Shown here: positions 14,244 through 14,310 of the stretch, piece after piece | Position numbering within the stretch: position 1 is the stretch's first letter | Layout of the letters: every line of letters starts with the position of its first letter | Assembly (NCBI GenBank): GCA_032126435.1 | Contig: JAQBBE010000287.1 | Location: forward strand, 1 to 14,310 | Length of the DNA stretch: 14,310 nucleotides | From: JAAXQD01 sp032126435 | Lineage (GTDB): Bacteria > Desulfobacterota > Desulfobacteria > Desulfobacterales > UBA11574 | Direction: 5' to 3' | Translations under genes and position numbers: made by a program | The notes under the pieces: model-generated | Told to the model about the DNA's origin: nothing | The model's input: the letters and a program-made list of their open reading frames with translations, nothing else | Database searches by the model: none

Positions 14244-14310
14244 ATGGGATGTTTATCAATCCGTTTGTTTGGTTTTATTCCTCTCAAAAAGCGTGCCAAA
14301 ACCACACAAG
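14244..14310 (+). CDS. Possible start of a gene running off the right edge (partial, uncertain)
   Basis: An ATG at 14244 opens a frame that stays open for the 22 complete codons left in the window (begins MGCLSIRLFGFIPL, then basic). AGGGAG at 14231-14236 lies seven bases before it, an acceptable ribosome-binding site. The frame is also open upstream to 14106 without another ATG. A competing frame from 14164 to the edge is open too but lacks a standard start. The visible part is too short to recognise a family, and chance is a real alternative. Confidence 0.2.
   Translation, partial: MGCLSIRLFGFIPLKKRAKTTQ

Overview
The window looks like a chromosomal segment of an anaerobic or microaerophilic bacterium, most likely a Desulfobacterota (deltaproteobacterial) sulfate reducer or syntroph. 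This is inferred from a tungsten/molybdenum aldehyde ferredoxin oxidoreductase, a cobalamin-type radical SAM enzyme, an iron-sulfur-type PP-loop enzyme and a histidine kinase of a style common in that phylum. No rRNA or tRNA gene, insertion sequence, phage gene or CRISPR array was seen.

Layout. Plus strand, 23-2655: an aldehyde ferredoxin oxidoreductase family protein, then a small protein with two zinc ribbons and a HEAT-like middle. Minus strand, 2705-3535: a CoA-pyrophosphatase-like Nudix protein with an insertion inside the Nudix box, convergent with the zinc-ribbon gene. Plus strand, 3689-7272: aspartate kinase, a MenA-like UbiA prenyltransferase and an M20 amidohydrolase, possibly co-transcribed. 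A long nested inverted repeat lies between the kinase and the prenyltransferase genes.

Minus strand, 13845 down to 7308: five genes in one direction. In transcription order they are an LpxL/HtrB-like acyltransferase, a B12-binding-domain radical SAM protein, a GAF histidine kinase with an N-terminal XylR_N/V4R-like ligand domain, an enolase-superfamily enzyme of the muconate-lactonizing/dipeptide-epimerase type, and a TtcA-like PP-loop ATPase. The last four are packed within about 12 bases of each other or overlap, so they are almost certainly one transcript. The block is visibly richer in A+T than the left part of the window.

The five-gene block is the most interesting part. It combines radical chemistry, acyl transfer, epimerase or lyase chemistry, probable sulfur transfer or adenylation, and a sensor kinase with no response regulator in the window. 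It reads like a small-molecule or lipid tailoring pathway with its own sensor. I know of no described system with this set, but its product cannot be deduced from sequence alone. The rightmost 440 bases hold no convincing gene, only a possible start of a plus-strand gene running off the edge.
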